Positions 17,583-27,626 of a DNA stretch of 64,000 bases are shown one piece after another. Position 1 is the first letter of the stretch. The number at the start of each line of letters is the position of its first letter. The translations under genes and the position numbers were made by a program. Source of the stretch: Phyllobacterium lublinensis (lineage in GTDB: Bacteria > Pseudomonadota > Alphaproteobacteria > Rhizobiales > Rhizobiaceae); contig NZ_JAIUDQ010000006.1 of the NCBI RefSeq assembly GCF_020164435.1, positions 186,001 to 250,000 on the forward strand, in the 5' to 3' direction. The notes beneath the pieces were generated by a model. It was not told the origin of the DNA, did no database searches, and worked only from the letters and a program-made list of their open reading frames with translations.

Positions 17583-17666
17583 GCGACGATATCTCCGCGG
17601 AGAATTTTGGCGGACGGCCAACTCAGGCCCGATTCTGTTCGGTCACTCCCGCATAACTTTGAACCT

Positions 17667-18308
17667 CTAAGAGGGGCAGGCGGCGCCGGTTTCTACCCAG
17701 GTGCGGATAAGCTCTCCAAACTCTGCCTGAGTTCCCGGAACGGGCTCGCGTCCCTCACCGGGGTGCCAGCCCCAGCCAACCAGATCATCGTGAGCCATGT
17801 GTTCGATGAGCTTTTCGAGCGACATGCCGCCATTGCGTTGCGGATCCTTGATCTGGTTGCATATCTCGCCAAGCGACTTGCCCTGCCAGGCCATTTCGAT
17901 GGGTGCAAGGTGCCAGTTGGCATTGCCGGGAATGCTCTTGATCGTCTCCGCCTGCGCAACAACCTTCACATTTTCGGGTCCGTGGCAGGTATTGCACATC
18001 ATCCCGGGCACACCCATACCGGCCTCGCCACGAGTGACGGGCGGCTGATGCGGATGCATCGACATTGACTGCAACGGCCGGTCCGTCGCTGGATGGCAAT
18101 TCACGCATCGCGGATGCTGGATCACCTTGCCGGCCTCCTCGAAAATCGCCACTGAACGCTGTTGCTGGTCGGCGATCGACTGGAAGGAAGCGGCCGGTTT
18201 CAAGGAATTCGCTGGGCTGTCCTGCGCCAGCGAAATGTTTGAGATGGCGAACGCCGCATTGATGGCAATGCAAGCGACCACGGAAACAAGGGCGATGTTG
18301 CTTTTCAT
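17667..18308 (-). CDS. dihaem c-type cytochrome
   Basis: 213-residue periplasmic cytochrome with a Sec signal peptide and two CxxCH haem-binding motifs, CVNCH at 68-72 and CNTCH at 105-109. His- and Met-rich stretches near each motif may supply axial ligands. The gene follows the molybdenum subunit by 10 bases in the same operon, so it most likely accepts electrons from the IorAB-type enzyme. The ATG at 18308 has a GGGGAAA site; a longer frame to 18335 has no extra homology. Confidence 0.85.
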   Translation of the reverse strand: MKSNIALVSVVACIAINAAFAISNISLAQDSPANSLKPAASFQSIADQQQRSVAIFEEAGKVIQHPRCVNCHPATDRPLQSMSMHPHQPPVTRGEAGMGVPGMMCNTCHGPENVKVVAQAETIKSIPGNANWHLAPIEMAWQGKSLGEICNQIKDPQRNGGMSLEKLIEHMAHDDLVGWGWHPGEGREPVPGTQAEFGELIRTWVETGAACPS

Positions 18309-18318
18309 CTGTTTCCCC

Positions 18319-20475
18319 TCAGACCGAGCCGACATTGACCATCGGCAGACGCCGAACGGGACTCTGATTCAATCGCCGCCATGCATTGGCGATTGCCGGG
18401 CCCGCGGGTGGCACGCCAGGCTCGCCGACCCCCGAGGGAGCTTCGCGTGACTGGATGATTGCAACCTCGACCGCTGGCATCTCATTGATCCGCAGTGATC
18501 GATAGTCGTGGAAGTTGGATTGCACGATCTTGCCACCCTGGCCAAGGGTAACGGCATCGAAAAGAATGGCGCCCACGCCATAACCGATGCCGCCCTCCAT
18601 CTGCGCCTTTATGACGTTGGGATTGATGGCCACGCCGCAGTCGACGGCACACCACACCCTGTGGACCCGAGGAGCACCGTCATCGCCGATGGAAACTTCG
18701 GCGATTTGCGCTACGTAGGTGCCGAAGCTCTTGACCACGGCAACACCGCGCTGTCGGCCCTCGGGAACGGCAGAACCCCAGTCCGCCATCTCGGCCACCT
18801 TCTTCAGGGTTCCAGTATGGCGAGGCTCCTTGGTCAGGAGCGCGAGGCGCCCTTCAACGGGGTCCTTACCGACTTTTTGCAGCAGTTCGTCCACGAATGT
18901 CTCGACGGCAAATCCCGTATGGGTATGGCCGACCGACCGCCACCAGAGCGGCGGTACTGCAAGGGAAACATTGTGCGAAATGACGCGCAGGTTCGGTATG
19001 ACATAGGGAAGGTTCGAGGCCCCTTCGACGGATGTCTCGTCGAGTTCCGCCTTGCCCATGATCGATTGGCCCACGATCGTCTGGTCCCAGCCGACAATGT
19101 TGCCACCGGCGTCGATCGCGCCGCGCATCTTGTGCACATACATGGGCCGGTAGAAGCCGCCGCGTATGTCGTCTTCGCGCGTCCACATGTGTTTCATGGG
19201 CCGGTTGCCGTCAGTCGCGGCAAATACCGCTGCTGCCTCGGCGATATAGGGCGAGCCGAACTGCGCTTTCCGGCCAAAACTGCCGCCGGCCAATTGCGTA
19301 TTCACCCGCACCTTGTCCGCATCGAGGCCGAGTACCTGTGCCGCAACCTTCTTGTCCATGCCAGGGAACTGGGCGCCATTGTAGACGTCCACTGATCCAT
19401 CGGCTGCCTTGATGAAGACCGCATCGAGTGGTTCCATCGGAGCGTGCGCAAGGAAGGGGAAGACAAACTCGGCTTCTAGGGTTTGCACATCCTTGCCGGT
19501 AAAGGCCTTGTCGACATCGCCGGTATTGGCTGCCTCGTGTCCCTTGGTGCCAACCATTTTCGCGAAATCGGCCGTAAGCTCGTCGCTGGAGCGTGTTTCC
19601 GCTTTGGAAAGATCCCACTCGATCGCAAGAGCGTCCCTGCCTTTCAGGGCCGCATAGGTATTGTCCGCATAGACGGCCACGCCTTGCGGGATCGCCTTGA
19701 TGTCAACGACACCGGCAATCTTGCGCGCCGCAGCGTCATCCACCGACTTCACGGTCGCCCCAAAATGCTCGGGATGGGCGACAACGGCATAGAGCATGCC
19801 GTCGGCTGTGATATCGAGCGTAAACACCGCCGTGCCATCGGTCTTTCCGACTGTGTCGAGCTTCGGCAGTTCCTGGCCGATAAGTGCGAAATCCTTCGGA
19901 TCCTTCAATTTCGGCGTAGTGGGAGGCGTTTGGGTCGCCGCCTTGTCGGCAAGCGCACCGAATCCACTTTCCTTGCCCGACCCGGCATGTTTGATACGGC
20001 CTTTCTCGACCGTGATTTCGCTTGCCGGAACACTCCATTCTGCAGCTGCTGCAGCGATCAGCATGGCCCGTGCCGTTGCACCGGCGTTTCGCAACTGCTC
20101 ATAGGAGTTGGCGATGGAAGTCGAGCCGCCCGTTCCTTGCAAGCCGAATGCCAGATTGGCGTAACCTTTGTCGTCGGCCGGTGAATGAACCGCGCGCATC
20201 TGGCTCCAGTCGGCATCGAGTTCCTCGGCAACAATGGTTGCAAGCCCGGTAAAGGGCCCCTGGCCGAACTCTATATGCTTGGATAGTACGGTAACCGTGT
20301 CGTCGGGACCGATCTTTATGAAAGCGTTGATCTGCGAAAGGCCCTTGTCGCCACCGGCGGGAACCCCCTCCATGGCGGACGCACTGAACACCTTCGGCGC
20401 CAGCGTGAAACCGATGACCAGCCCCGCACCGGCAAGAAACGAACGGCGGGTGGTTTTGACAGCGTTGAAGGTCAT
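18319..20475 (-). CDS. xanthine-oxidase-family molybdenum subunit (IorB-type)
   Basis: 718-residue large subunit of an isoquinoline 1-oxidoreductase / aldehyde dehydrogenase type molybdenum hydroxylase. The N-terminus has a twin-arginine signal ([11 protein letters not shown]), so it is exported folded, with the cofactor, to the periplasm. GGGSFGRK-like motifs ([13 protein letters not shown]) and the C-terminal [18 protein letters not shown] with the base-catalyst Glu are diagnostic. Partner genes are the [2Fe-2S] subunit upstream (3-base gap) and a cytochrome c downstream. The natural substrate may be an aldehyde or N-heterocycle. Confidence 0.92.
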   Translation of the reverse strand: MTFNAVKTTRRSFLAGAGLVIGFTLAPKVFSASAMEGVPAGGDKGLSQINAFIKIGPDDTVTVLSKHIEFGQGPFTGLATIVAEELDADWSQMRAVHSPADDKGYANLAFGLQGTGGSTSIANSYEQLRNAGATARAMLIAAAAAEWSVPASEITVEKGRIKHAGSGKESGFGALADKAATQTPPTTPKLKDPKDFALIGQELPKLDTVGKTDGTAVFTLDITADGMLYAVVAHPEHFGATVKSVDDAAARKIAGVVDIKAIPQGVAVYADNTYAALKGRDALAIEWDLSKAETRSSDELTADFAKMVGTKGHEAANTGDVDKAFTGKDVQTLEAEFVFPFLAHAPMEPLDAVFIKAADGSVDVYNGAQFPGMDKKVAAQVLGLDADKVRVNTQLAGGSFGRKAQFGSPYIAEAAAVFAATDGNRPMKHMWTREDDIRGGFYRPMYVHKMRGAIDAGGNIVGWDQTIVGQSIMGKAELDETSVEGASNLPYVIPNLRVISHNVSLAVPPLWWRSVGHTHTGFAVETFVDELLQKVGKDPVEGRLALLTKEPRHTGTLKKVAEMADWGSAVPEGRQRGVAVVKSFGTYVAQIAEVSIGDDGAPRVHRVWCAVDCGVAINPNVIKAQMEGGIGYGVGAILFDAVTLGQGGKIVQSNFHDYRSLRINEMPAVEVAIIQSREAPSGVGEPGVPPAGPAIANAWRRLNQSPVRRLPMVNVGSV

Positions 20476-20478
20476 GGC

Positions 20479-20937
20479 TCAGCCCTCCATCGTGTCGGCG
20501 GCGTCATGAATCGCCTGCCTTATGCGGTGATAGGTGGCGCAGCGACAGATATTGCCGGCCATCGCTCCGTCAATGTCCTCATTCGTTGGCTTTGGAGTCA
20601 GCTGAAGTAGCGATACGGCGGACATGATCTGGCCGGACTGGCAATAGCCGCATTGCGGTACGTCGATAGCAATCCATGCCTTGCGTACTGCCTCGGCTTC
20701 CTTGCCGTCTATGCCTTCGATCGTAATGACCTCGGACCCTTCTACCGTCGAGGTCGGGGTGATGCAGCTACGACGCGTCGTGCCGTCGAGGTGCACCGTG
20801 CACGCGCCGCATTGGGCAATGCCACATCCATACTTTGTGCCGGTGAGCTTCTCGAAATCACGCAAGACCCAGAGCAGCGGCGTGTCGGGATCGCCGTCGA
20901 ACGTTCGTTGCTGCCCATTTAGCTTGAAGGTAATCAT
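20479..20937 (-). CDS. [2Fe-2S] subunit of molybdenum hydroxylase (IorA-type)
   Basis: 152-residue small subunit. The plant-type ferredoxin cluster is ligated by C38, C43, C46 and C58 ([14 protein letters not shown]), and the second, helical-domain cluster by the cysteines in CGYCQSGQ and NICRC. It shuttles electrons from the molybdopterin subunit and is exported with it by hitchhiking on the Tat signal. First gene of the iorA-iorB-cytochrome operon. The start at 20937 (MITFKLNGQ) gives the standard family length; the open frame extends to 21009. Confidence 0.92.
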   Translation of the reverse strand: MITFKLNGQQRTFDGDPDTPLLWVLRDFEKLTGTKYGCGIAQCGACTVHLDGTTRRSCITPTSTVEGSEVITIEGIDGKEAEAVRKAWIAIDVPQCGYCQSGQIMSAVSLLQLTPKPTNEDIDGAMAGNICRCATYHRIRQAIHDAADTMEG

Positions 20938-21300
20938 GGCTGAACTCCGCATCTGGCTTGCAGCACTGGTGCTAGCTTGAGTTGGCGCTTCTTGTGGAAT
21001 TAAACGCATAGCACGATTTTTTTCGCCTGCTCACACGATGTTCCCCTTTTCACGCCATCGTGAGAGCAGGCCCTTAATTCAACTTACCGACACACTTTCA
21101 CAGCATTGCGGAGAACCGTTCAGGCCTGCAATCGCGCGGATAGTTTCGCCGCATAACCCATCAATGCGTCCAGAAGTTCCAAACAATTCCTTGTTGCACC
21201 ACCCAGGAAGGCTTTGGATTTCCGTCTGGAGCGTCCCATCTTTGGAAAAGCCGGCACATGGGATAGTATGGCAGAGGATTATCCGTCGAGGACCACGCAC
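20938..21300. other. intergenic region upstream of iorA-type operon
   Basis: About 363 bases. It should contain the promoter of the minus-strand molybdenum hydroxylase operon and that of the plus-strand gene at 21301. A short dyad AGCAC-TG-GTGCT lies near 20962 and a T-run at 21016-21022. No gene recognised. Confidence 0.4.
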
Positions 21301-21669
21301 ATGGCAGCTGAATGGATTCCACGCCTGAAGGGCCACGCCGACCTGATTCAGAATCTCGTCCAGGAAGTTCCCCGTGCACTCGCGCGCCCCAGCCTTACAC
21401 TGGAGCAGGCGGAGCGGCTGCAAGCCGTCATAGAGAAGGGCGTCAATGACTTTGACGAGCTCCTGCACGTCATGGATGAAGCCGACGTCGATGAGCAGTA
21501 TCGCGAGGCGGCGGAAAATCTGGCCCGCACCTGGCAACATCTCAGCCATGAGGCCGAAGACAAGGTGCGATCGATGAGCCCGCCCGAACATGGGGGCGAT
21601 CCATCGTCTGAATTCAACGACAATGATGAAGACGACTGGGCGGCTGGAGAGGATCCGGGCAAAGCATAG
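21301..21669 (+). CDS. small acidic helical protein (122 aa)
   Basis: Predicted all-helical protein of unknown function (LIQNLVQEVPRALARP, LEQAERLQAVIEKGVNDFDEL) with a strongly acidic C-terminus (NDNDEDDWAAGED). The ATG at 21301 has GAGGA 8 bases upstream; an earlier in-frame ATG at 21268 is an alternative. Its stop lies 6 bases from the convergent Nudix gene. No domain recognised. Confidence 0.55.
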   Translation: MAAEWIPRLKGHADLIQNLVQEVPRALARPSLTLEQAERLQAVIEKGVNDFDELLHVMDEADVDEQYREAAENLARTWQHLSHEAEDKVRSMSPPEHGGDPSSEFNDNDEDDWAAGEDPGKA

Positions 21670-21675
21670 GGATCG

Positions 21676-22158
21676 CTATGGTACGCTGCGACCTCCAGCG
21701 GCCGCGACAAGCGCCTCGAGCCGGTCAAAAAACGGACGTTGGCCCGGAATTATTTTCGTGTTGGCCTCAGGAATCGTGAACCACGCCGCTTTGTCAACCT
21801 CAGGAAACGACTGCAGCACGCCGCTGCGCGGTGGCCACTCCAGTTCAAATGTATTGCTGGTGAGACTGGCTGTGTCGAAAGTTCCCTCGACAGCAAAGCA
21901 GGTTACGAGCTTTCCGCCCGCTTGCCGTATATTGCCCAATGAATGAACGGTTCCGTGCAACATATGCCCTGTTTCTTCATGAAACTCCCGCCGGGCGGCA
22001 GTTTCCGGGTCTTCATCTTCGCCATGCTCTCCTTTCGGTACGGACCAGGCGCCAGTATCCTTCGTGCGCCAGAACGGCCCGCCCGGATGAACCAGCAAGA
22101 CCCTCAGACCGCCCCCATCGTTGCGGTACATGAGAATACCGGCGCTTTTTCGCGGCAT
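21676..22158 (-). CDS. Nudix hydrolase
   Basis: 160-residue Nudix pyrophosphohydrolase. The Nudix box GX5EX7REUXEEXGU is intact (GEHGEDEDPETAARREFHEETGH) and binds the divalent metal. The protein hydrolyses a nucleoside diphosphate linked to another moiety; the MPRKSAGILMYR start resembles the diadenosine-polyphosphate / house-cleaning subgroup, but the substrate is open. A GGGAG ribosome site precedes the ATG at 22158; the frame extends to 22215 without support. Confidence 0.88.
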   Translation of the reverse strand: MPRKSAGILMYRNDGGGLRVLLVHPGGPFWRTKDTGAWSVPKGEHGEDEDPETAARREFHEETGHMLHGTVHSLGNIRQAGGKLVTCFAVEGTFDTASLTSNTFELEWPPRSGVLQSFPEVDKAAWFTIPEANTKIIPGQRPFFDRLEALVAAAGGRSVP

Positions 22159-22265
22159 GTGCTCTCCCTGGACAGGTTGACAACATCCTAGCCCGCAACC
22201 TGCGGGCTGCGCCACGGCGATCTGATGCGGCTGGAACCTACATATACTCTGCGAGTTAAAGGAAG

Positions 22266-22526
22266 ATGGATCAGAACGCCTTTCAACCGCTCACCCTTGA
22301 AACCGATCAGTCCGGTAATTTGCAGACTATTGAATCCGTTCAGGCTGCACTGGATTTCCTTGCGCTCAAATGGCCCCCGGACAACGAGCATTTCCAGGAA
22401 AAGGCAATCAGGATGTGCAAGCTTGCCCTACAGGGAGAGGCCAGCGCCGCCGTGGCGCGCGACGTATTCGTCGAGGCCGCAAGACAGTCGGGTATGCTGG
22501 TCCGCCCCGGCAGGGAAAGGTCGTGA
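22266..22526 (+). CDS. DUF982 family protein
   Basis: 86-residue protein of the rhizobia-specific DUF982 family. Typical are an N-terminal LTLET-like strand, an IESVQAALDFLALKWP motif, and the helical C-terminus with a FVEAARQSGML ending. The family function is unknown. It precedes the histidine kinase by 62 bases and may be in the same transcription unit. Confidence 0.8.
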   Translation: MDQNAFQPLTLETDQSGNLQTIESVQAALDFLALKWPPDNEHFQEKAIRMCKLALQGEASAAVARDVFVEAARQSGMLVRPGRERS

Positions 22527-22588
22527 AATAACAATTTTGGATCGCCGACAGATGCGATTGCGCGACAGCTTGCGGGTGGCTAGTGTGA

Positions 22589-23800
22589 ATGATCCCGACA
22601 CTAGCAAGCGAGTTTCAGCGGCTTATGCCACATGACTTTCAGGACGACATCGACGCCGTACAAAGAATCCCTTCTGTGCCGACCATTCTCGATGTCGTTT
22701 GCCGGGCAACAGGCATGGGATTCGCCGCCGTCGCGCGGGTGACTGAAGACCGGTGGGTCGCCTGTCAGGTTCTGGACAATATCCACTTTGGGCTGGCGGC
22801 GGGTGGCGAGCTCAAGGTCGAGACAACGCTCTGCCATGAAGTCCGTCAGTTTCGCGAAGTCATCGTCATCGACAATGTTGCGGAAGATCCGGTCTATTGC
22901 GGGCATCACACGCCCGCCACCTATGGTCTGCAGAGTTATATCTCCATGCCGATCGTGCTTCCCGACGGCCGTTTCTTCGGTACGCTTTGCGCCATCGATC
23001 CGAAACCCGCCAAGCTCAACAATCCGCAGATCCTGGGGACGTTCCGGCTGTTTGCCGAGCTTATTGCCTATCACCTTGATGCTGACGAAACGATCCGCGA
23101 GGCCCGCGCAAGCCTGCTTGACGCTGAGGCCACCAATGAGCTCCGGGATCAGTTCATTGCCGTGCTCGGCCACGATCTACGCAATCCGCTGGCCTCATTG
23201 GCAGGCGGTACCGGTGCACTGCTCCGGGAACCTCAGACCGAAAAGTCAGTGAAGATTCTCAACATGATGCGAGGCAGCATCCTGCGCATGTCTGGCCTTA
23301 TCGACAATGTGCTGGACTTTGCACGCGGACGGCTTGGCGGCGGGCTGGTCCTGACGAAACAGCATGACAGGTCCCTGGTCGAAACCTTGCAGCAGGTGAT
23401 CGCGGAAATAGGCTCCGCAAATCCGGACGTGAAAATGCATGTTGTCATGGACCTGCCGGCCGAGATCGACGTGGATCACGGACGGATTGCCCAGATGTTT
23501 TCGAACCTTCTCGGCAATGCCGTAACCTATGGGTCGTCGGACGATCCGGTGACGGTTCAGGCGTTTGTCGAGAGCGGACAACTGCATGTGTCGGTCTCAA
23601 ACGCTGGCGAGCCGATCACGGGAATCGCCCTGGAAAAGCTTTTCCAACCCTTCACCCGCGGCACGACCGGCTCGGGTGTGCAGGGGCTGGGGCTCGGCCT
23701 CTACATCGCGTCCCAGATTGCGCAGGCCCATGGCGGGACCCTGGATGTCAGCTCTGATAGGAACGAGACAAGGTTCACATTCACCATGCCAGTCCGATGA
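22589..23800 (+). CDS. GAF-domain sensor histidine kinase
   Basis: 403-residue cytoplasmic kinase with no membrane span. A GAF domain occupies about residues 30-165, the HisKA dimerisation domain carries the phospho-acceptor H195 (VLGHDLRNPL), and the ATPase domain shows an N-box (NLLGNAVTYG), a G1 box close to the usual sequence and GLGLGLYIASQI. It likely senses a small molecule, light or redox state. No response regulator lies nearby, so it is an orphan kinase. Start taken at the first ATG. Confidence 0.88.
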   Translation: MIPTLASEFQRLMPHDFQDDIDAVQRIPSVPTILDVVCRATGMGFAAVARVTEDRWVACQVLDNIHFGLAAGGELKVETTLCHEVRQFREVIVIDNVAEDPVYCGHHTPATYGLQSYISMPIVLPDGRFFGTLCAIDPKPAKLNNPQILGTFRLFAELIAYHLDADETIREARASLLDAEATNELRDQFIAVLGHDLRNPLASLAGGTGALLREPQTEKSVKILNMMRGSILRMSGLIDNVLDFARGRLGGGLVLTKQHDRSLVETLQQVIAEIGSANPDVKMHVVMDLPAEIDVDHGRIAQMFSNLLGNAVTYGSSDDPVTVQAFVESGQLHVSVSNAGEPITGIALEKLFQPFTRGTTGSGVQGLGLGLYIASQIAQAHGGTLDVSSDRNETRFTFTMPVR

Positions 23801-23823
23801 TTGGACCAGCATCGCTTCGGGGA

Positions 23824-24045
23824 TTACTCGATCGTGTATTGAGCAATCGAGGCGGTCTGCTTCGCGGTCAGAACCTTGGACTGGGTTGGCTTGAACCTGG
23901 CTTCAATGTCGAGATAGGTCGAATAGACCACGCCCGACAGCAGCATGATGACGACACCGTAATCGCATAGCTTCACCATGATTGAACGGGATCGTTGCGG
24001 TTCATAATCGTAGTAGTCTCGAGTTTTTTTCATGGCTCCAACCAT
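23824..24045 (-). CDS. small single-span membrane protein (73 aa)
   Basis: A basic, Tyr-rich cytoplasmic head (MKKTRDYYDYEPQRSR) is followed by one helix (YGVVIMLLSGVVYSTYL) and a polar tail. Two start codons compete: 24045 and 24033; GGAG lies close to the latter. It is convergent with the kinase gene. Function unknown. Confidence 0.5.
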   Translation of the reverse strand: MVGAMKKTRDYYDYEPQRSRSIMVKLCDYGVVIMLLSGVVYSTYLDIEARFKPTQSKVLTAKQTASIAQYTIE

Positions 24046-24335
24046 CTTTTGTTGTTTTTACCCGATGCTCCCAATGTACGTTTGTTGGGCCGCAGCCACA
24101 ATCAATCGACGCCTAATCACTTAGAGTCGTGAGTAACGGCCGTTCAGCCGTGCCTTCCGGAACATTCCAACTGTTCAGCGATTCAAGAGGACGGGCATGG
24201 CAGGTTTTCTGGATGTTGCCGGTGCGGACTGGAGAAGGCGGCCGAGCAAGCGCCAAGCTGGGGCGATTTTCGATAATCGCAAGAACCTGCTATGATATCC
24301 GGCTGGTACTGCCAAGAAATTCAAGGAGACGCGTA

Positions 24336-24434
24336 ATGTCTGAATTCCTGTGGTTTCTCGTGGTCATAATCCTCCCGATCGTTCTGGGCGCAGGCATCGC
24401 CCTCGGCATAATGCGCCCACGCATTCACGATTGA
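24336..24434 (+). CDS. membrane micropeptide (32 aa)
   Basis: ATG at 24336 preceded at good spacing by AAGGAG, followed by a 32-residue peptide starting MSEFLWFLVVIILPIVLG and ending MRPRIHD. It is almost wholly one transmembrane helix with a positive C-terminus. The strong ribosome site and the hydrophobic pattern support a real gene. Function unknown. Confidence 0.55.
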   Translation: MSEFLWFLVVIILPIVLGAGIALGIMRPRIHD

Positions 24435-24460
24435 TGCAGGATGTTTGAAATGCCCATGAC

Positions 24461-24793
24461 TCACGCCGTCTGGCCATGAGCGGTGCGAAGTTCGAGGATT
24501 TGCACTTCCGAAGGAAGCTCGATCAAATAATCCCTGTCGCGCTCAAGATGGTGGATGCGCCGTGGATCGCTGCCGGCGAAGCGGGTCATTGCTTCGACGC
24601 TCTCCCAGTATGAAATCGTCATGAATTCGGTTTCGTCCACGCGGTCTTCGCGGAAAGTCTGGACGCCGAGAGCCTTCTCGATCAAGGGCTTGATGCCAGC
24701 TTCATAGTTGTACGCCTCATATTCATCCGCAACGTGCGGCAGCGTCCGCCCTCGCCATACGCGGGCTATCTTTGCCTTTGCCGGATGTTCCAT
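24461..24793 (-). CDS. antibiotic biosynthesis monooxygenase (ABM) family protein
   Basis: 110-residue ferredoxin-like alpha+beta barrel protein. The segment IARVWRGRTLPHVADEYEAY and the strand EFMTISYWESVEAMTRFAG are typical of ABM proteins, small enzymes or haem-handling proteins found as dimers. The role cannot be assigned. The start at 24793 has an AAGGA site; the frame extends to 24865 without support. Confidence 0.72.
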   Translation of the reverse strand: MEHPAKAKIARVWRGRTLPHVADEYEAYNYEAGIKPLIEKALGVQTFREDRVDETEFMTISYWESVEAMTRFAGSDPRRIHHLERDRDYLIELPSEVQILELRTAHGQTA

Positions 24794-24975
24794 CGCGATA
24801 TTCCTTTTTCCTTTCGATTTGGGCCTGGGATTTCGGACTGAAATCTTGTGTGAAGCGGTTGCCACGTTTTGGATATGTTTCTATCCCAAGCAGGACAGGG
24901 AACGCTATCGGGAGTCAAACGTTGGTTTCAGGAGCGTCGGTATTTCGCGTACGATTTTGATGTAAGGAGAATGTT

Positions 24976-25293
24976 ATGTTGAAGAAATTGGCAATTGTAG
25001 GAATTGCGGGCCTGATGGCCGCTACAGCCGTGCCGCAAGCCTTTGCACAGTCGATCATAATTGGTCCGGATGGTGTGCGCCTGCGCGAGCCTGTTCCAGA
25101 GCGTGTCGAGCGCCGGTCCTATGAAATCGGTGAGCGTCAGGCTGTTCGCATTGCCCGCGCTGAAGGTGTGCGCGATGTAGACAATGTCAGGCGGACCCGG
25201 TCGAGATTCGTGGTCGAAGGCATCGATCGGCGCGGCGATGACATCCGGGTCGATATCGATCGCGAGACGGGCGATGTAATCTCAGTCCGTTAA
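24976..25293 (+). CDS. secreted PepSY-like protein
   Basis: 105-residue periplasmic protein with a Sec signal (cleavage after PQAFAQ). The mature part, IGERQAVRIARAEGVRDVDNVRRT ... FVVEGIDRRGDDIRVDIDRETGDVIS, resembles a PepSY domain, which often inhibits proteases or modulates envelope enzymes. A good ribosome site (AAGGAG) lies before the ATG. Single gene. Confidence 0.75.
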   Translation: MLKKLAIVGIAGLMAATAVPQAFAQSIIIGPDGVRLREPVPERVERRSYEIGERQAVRIARAEGVRDVDNVRRTRSRFVVEGIDRRGDDIRVDIDRETGDVISVR

Positions 25294-25364
25294 ACAGCAT
25301 TTCAATCAACGGGTTCGCCGCATAGGCGGACCCGGCGCGACAAGCGCGGATAACGTTTCGAATG

Positions 25365-25943
25365 TCAGGCGCTTGCCCGCCGATAGAATGCCAGCGAGCC
25401 GGCGAGTGCAAGCAGGGCACCACCGCAGAAGCGATCGAGCCACAGCACGCCTTTGTCCCTCAATACGCGAACAGCACGTGCGCCCAAGAGCGCGTAGCCG
25501 AACATGACGGTGAAATCGATCAGCGCAAACGTTATGGCGAGCGCCAGATATTGTGGTAACTGCGGCAATTCCGGCGCCACAAATTGCGGCAGAAACGCTG
25601 TAAAGAACAGATATCCCTTGGGATTGGTGATGGCGACGAAAAAGCTCTTGAGGAAGACCGAGCGGCCGGAGGGCAGGGTGCTGACATTCGGATCGGCTTG
25701 AAACTCATTAAGGGTGCCTTTGGAGCGCAACAGCATGATCCCGAGGAATGTCAGGTAGCCGACGCCGATCCACTTGACCACGGAGAACCAGAATTCCGAC
25801 GCCGCAAGCAGTGCGCCAAGCCCCAGCGCAACGGCGCCGATCAGGACAAAGTCGGACAGAACCGCGCCCGCCATCCCGTAACCGGCTGTCCGGATGCCAA
25901 ATCTGGAGCCATTGGCAAGCGCCACGGCGTGCCCATCGCCCAC
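25365..25943 (-). pseudogene. LysE/RhtB-family exporter, N-terminus lost (gene fusion junction)
   Basis: The remaining 190 residues align with LysE-type amino-acid exporters from ANGSRFGIRTAGYG onward and keep the NPKGYLFFTAFLPQF motif, but the first helix with the usual PGP motif is missing. At 25918-25945 the reading passes directly into the truncated sulfatase gene in another frame. The only start candidate is a GTG at 25943 inside that junction. The protein probably is not functional; an insertion or deletion joined two once separate genes. Confidence 0.75.
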
Positions 25944-27268
25944 GCCCAGGCGGCCGCGAAATGCGGAAATGTTCGCTCTGATCCCCAGAACGGATACCAG
26001 AGCAGCTGGTCCTTCACGGGCACGGCTACACCATTGAAGGTGGTAAATTCATTCGGCGTACCATTGAGCATACCTTCGGCACTCGCGCCGTTGTCGCCAC
26101 CGATATAGATGATCAAGGTGTTGTCGAGTTCGCCGAGGTCTTCGACAGCCTGAATAACCCGTCCAATCTCATGGTCGGCATAGGCGAGATAGGCTCCATA
26201 CACATCCGCTTGTTTGATGAAGAGCTTCTTCTGCTCGAAATCCAACCTATCCCATTCCGGCAGCTCTTTTGGCCAAGGTGTCAGCCTGGCATTGTCAGGC
26301 ATGATCCCCAGTCGCTTCTGGTTGGCGAAAATGGTGTCGCGAAGCTTGTTCCAGCCTTGGTCGAAAAGATGCATGTCGCTGATCTTCTTGATCCATTCCG
26401 CCGTCGGGTGGTGCGGGGAGTGCGTGGCCCCGGGCACATAATAGACAAAGAAGGGCTTGTCGGGTGCGATCTCCTTCAACTGCTTCACATAGTGGATGGC
26501 CTCGTCGGCCATGGCTGTTTCGAGGTTCCAGCCGGGGTTGCCTTCGAACGGATAGATGGCGGTGGTGTTGCGAAACAAGTTCGGCTGCCATTGACTGGCG
26601 TCACCGCCGACGAATCCGTAGAAATAGTCAAAGCCCATCCCTGTCGGCCACTGGGTGAAGGGACCTGCCTGGCTCGACTGATAGGACGGGGTGTTGTGGT
26701 TCTTGCCAAACCACGATGTGGCGTAGCCATTCTCTTTGAGGATCGTACCGATCGTGGCCTTCTCGATTGGAATGATGGAATCGTAGCCCGGATATCCCGT
26801 GGCTATTTCGCCGACCACGCCGGCACCAACCGAATGGTGGTTGCGGCCCGTTATCAGTGCCGCTCGTGTCGGCGAACATAGCGATGTCGAATGAAAGTTG
26901 GTGAAGCGTAGGCCCGCATTGGCAACTCGATCCATTGCAGGGGTGGGGATAACGCCACCGAAGGTGCTTGGTGCGCCAAAGCCCTGGTCGTCCGTCATGA
27001 TCAGCAAAATGTTGGGCGCACCCTTCGGGGGCACCACGCGCGGGGCCCACCAGGGTTGTGACTCGGAAGCTTTCTCCTTGATCACACCGCCGAACTTCGG
27101 TGGGGATGGTGGGAGTTGCTTCCCGTCGATGGTGGTCGTGGCCCCTGGAGAGCCCGCTTCCCCGCTGACCGATTGTGCGGATGCCGTTGGGCAACCAATT
27201 CCGGTCAAGGCGGTAAAACCCACGGCGGCAATCAGGGCGTGTGAGACGTGCATATAACGAGAGCGCAT
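25841..27268 (-). pseudogene. arylsulfatase, C-terminal part lost
   Basis: A secreted sulfatase with a signal peptide (HALIAAVGFTALTGI) and the formylglycine motif C-S-P-T-R with the modified Cys (SLCSPTRAALITGRNHH). It holds the metal-site residues of IMTDDQGFG and IYIGGDNGAS. Homology runs to the FPHFAAAWAWAM segment (about residue 445 of this form), after which the frame reads out-of-frame LysE sequence to a stop at 25841. Family members are about 750 residues, so roughly 300 are missing. The ATG at 27268 has a strong AGGAGGAG site. It may yield an unstable product. Confidence 0.78.
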
Positions 27269-27626
27269 GGAACCTCTCCTCCTGGCAAGGCGAAGCAAGG
27301 TCTCTTTGGAAGGAGCGATATTGAACGCTCACAGGATCAGAACGCGGATGAGGGTCTGATCCGAAAACATGGGCAATCGTTCTACCGCAATTTCATGTCG
27401 GGACGCTTGCAACGCGAGGAGTGTGACCCGCAGCTTGGTTCAAGTGAAGTACGTTACAGTAACGCACAGTGCGCCCACGGCCCTACAATGGATGTTCCTT
27501 TGGGACTACGGTATGCAGGAACTCCAATCCGGTGGTTTTTGCTACCTATTGCCGTTGATTTGCCGCAAGCTGACGGAGTAATGAAGGGACTGAAGAACTC
27601 ACCCGCGGAGTCGCGCCGGAACATCG
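27269..27626. other. intergenic region between sulfatase and MCE gene
   Basis: About 358 bases with divergent promoters. A stem GGATCAGA/TCTGATCC (27334-27341 and 27355-27362) and the dyad CGTTACAGTAACG at 27452-27464 stand out. The dyad shares its core with one before the DUF1254 gene at 42227. No coding frame supported. Confidence 0.4.
27452..27464. promoter_or_regulatory. operator-like dyad upstream of MCE gene
   Basis: CGTTAC-A-GTAACG is a perfect 6-bp inverted repeat with one central base, 163 bases before the MCE gene. A second site with the same core GTTACnGTAAC precedes the DUF1254 gene (42227-42237). Dyads of this spacing are typical of dimeric helix-turn-helix repressors. The binding protein is unknown. 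Confidence 0.35.
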
